Of a stretch of DNA of 64,000 nucleotides, positions 63,148 to 64,000 are shown piece after piece. The notes beneath the pieces are model-generated. The model ran no database searches. It was not told the DNA's origin and saw nothing but the letters and a program-made list of their open reading frames with translations. The DNA is from CBDCGJ01 sp965238305 (GTDB lineage: Bacteria; Pseudomonadota; Alphaproteobacteria; GCA-2731375). A program made the translations under genes and the position numbers. Location of the stretch: the NCBI GenBank assembly GCA_965238305.1, contig CBDEHK010000001.1, positions 1,550,001 through 1,614,000 of the forward strand. Reading direction: 5' to 3'. Position 1 is the stretch's first letter. Every line of letters begins with the position of its first letter.

Positions 63148-63251
63148 GGTTTCAAAATCTCATTCGTATTAATAGGTATCGTTGCGATGACAGTATCGCC
63201 CAACAATGGTTGACGATAAACCCCATAAATGTAGGTAAAGGAAATGTGCGC

Positions 63252-64000
63252 TTAGCTTGCGCCTTTGATCGCATCCCAATATTTCATGTTGAGATCGCCT
63301 AGGAACTTGTCGTGCATATGCGAGATACAGCCGCGCATTGTCGTCATGCCGCCGGACTTGTTCTTTTCTTCGCATAATTGATAAGCTTCCGTCAGCATGT
63401 TTACCGCATCCGGACGCATGCCGTTTAATAAACCACTTCGTTGCACATTTTTCCAAACCGCTTTGGTGGTTTTTGGTCCGACGTGCGTGAACGGGGGCAA
63501 GCTATTGGCAATATGACTGGTCACGCGCGCGGCGCTCATCTCTTGCTGGTTCTCGTCGACAATCTGCCGGCCAATTTTGCGCCAAGGACCAGTGGCGACA
63601 GCAATACTCATCTCGCTCTGTGGTTCATATTTGTCTGACGGCGCTGGTACTAAGGAGACGTTCGGCGCCACGGTCACCTCGACACGCGCCAGGTTCATCT
63701 TGTGCAAAGCATAGGAGCGCATGCTCATCCGCACCGCGACATGGGTTCGTAGGGCTTTCAATTCGAAATGTTTGGTCGGGTCGAGACTGACCGGTGTGCC
63801 GTCAGGGGTATAGCCGGTGGCACGGATCCCACCGATGCCGACGACCTGATAACGCGTGCCTTTGTCCGGTGTTGCGTAATCCGGTTGCAGACAAAAGGCC
63901 GACAATTCGACAAAACAATCACCGTTGAAGCAGAGCAATTCCATCGGTTTATCGATCGATACCAGGGCCAGAACTTGTGGCGAGCTGCTAACTGCAAAGC
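63252..64000 (-). CDS. unknown, probably exported protein (partial, 5' end beyond window)
   Basis: The frame stays open to the right window edge, so at least 249 residues are present and the true start lies outside. An ATG at 63944 is not preferred because the upstream codons (SSPQVLALVSIDKP) continue the protein and look like the part after a signal peptide. The visible sequence has two cysteines in LLCFNGDCFVELSAFC and a basic middle with no known motif. I do not recognise the family. Downstream (left) is the ChaC-like gene on the same strand. Confidence 0.65.
   Translation of the reverse strand, partial: FAVSSSPQVLALVSIDKPMELLCFNGDCFVELSAFCLQPDYATPDKGTRYQVVGIGGIRATGYTPDGTPVSLDPTKHFELKALRTHVAVRMSMRSYALHKMNLARVEVTVAPNVSLVPAPSDKYEPQSEMSIAVATGPWRKIGRQIVDENQQEMSAARVTSHIANSLPPFTHVGPKTTKAVWKNVQRSGLLNGMRPDAVNMLTEAYQLCEEKNKSGGMTTMRGCISHMHDKFLGDLNMKYWDAIKGAS

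Noticed and set aside
1..64000. CRISPR array or prophage
   Set aside because: No regularly spaced repeats, cas genes, integrase or phage structural genes were seen.

Overview
The window looks like the chromosome of an alphaproteobacterium, probably a Rhodospirillales-like environmental heterotroph. The evidence is gene content: argJ beside a mutT-type NUDIX gene and a parvulin, a fused cysNC, GlxA-type and LysR regulators, many SDR, acyl-CoA and alpha/beta-hydrolase genes, and a proteobacterial F420 operon. The species cannot be named from the sequence alone. Most genes sit in short operons, but several intergenic stretches hold gene fragments.

Region by region: (1) 0-4.7 kb is a decayed stretch with a methyltransferase remnant, an orphan sensor histidine kinase, a frameshifted hydrolase-adenylate cyclase fusion and a secreted dienelactone-hydrolase-like protein. 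(2) 4.9-14.3 kb is a detoxification and redox neighbourhood: GlxA-type regulator, GST, VOC protein, metallo-beta-lactamase-fold protein, two SDRs, a peroxiredoxin-like protein with a divergent LysR regulator, a dihydroorotate-dehydrogenase-like protein and an LLM-class (F420-type) oxidoreductase. (3) 14.2-19.3 kb looks like a small acquired segment. It is bounded by an intact tRNA-Arg(CCT) and a displaced 3' half of such a tRNA, and holds an enoyl-CoA hydratase, a prephenate-dehydrogenase-like gene and an IS30 element. (4) 19.3-26.3 kb is an MFS transporter divergent from a complete coenzyme F420 operon: npdG, cofE, cofD, cofC and fused fbiC. A nuclease-like gene and an M48 peptidase follow. 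(5) 28.6-35.1 kb encodes a membrane-anchored molybdopterin oxidoreductase (three subunits), a thioesterase and a benzoate-CoA-ligase-type enzyme. This suggests handling of aromatic or related acyl-CoAs. (6) 35.3-48.6 kb carries sugar-acid genes (KDG-kinase-like, SDR, altronate dehydratase), two histidine phosphatases, an ADP-forming acyl-CoA synthetase, an amidohydrolase, a MATE exporter, a deformylase paralogue and a second LLM-class oxidoreductase. (7) 48.8-58.8 kb holds a SYLF protein, GNAT, MutT, ArgJ, a parvulin, CysD-CysNC sulfate activation, GalE, a DMT exporter and a UDP-glucuronate-epimerase-like enzyme. (8) 58.9-64 kb has tRNA-Gln, an intact hydrolase-cyclase fusion, an alpha/beta hydrolase, a ChaC-like protein and a partial secreted protein running off the window.

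The strongest systems-level signal is F420. The cluster appears able to make FO, join it to a phospho-acid, add glutamate, and keep the cofactor reduced through NpdG. Two LLM-class proteins elsewhere are candidate users. Its CofE lacks the flavin reductase domain found in actinobacterial FbiB, so the precursor used is open. Structural surprises include a three-copy intergenic hairpin repeat linked to tRNA-Arg, a perfect 29-bp inverted repeat near 62.4 kb, and four convergent gene pairs that share a TTAR stop-codon overlap.
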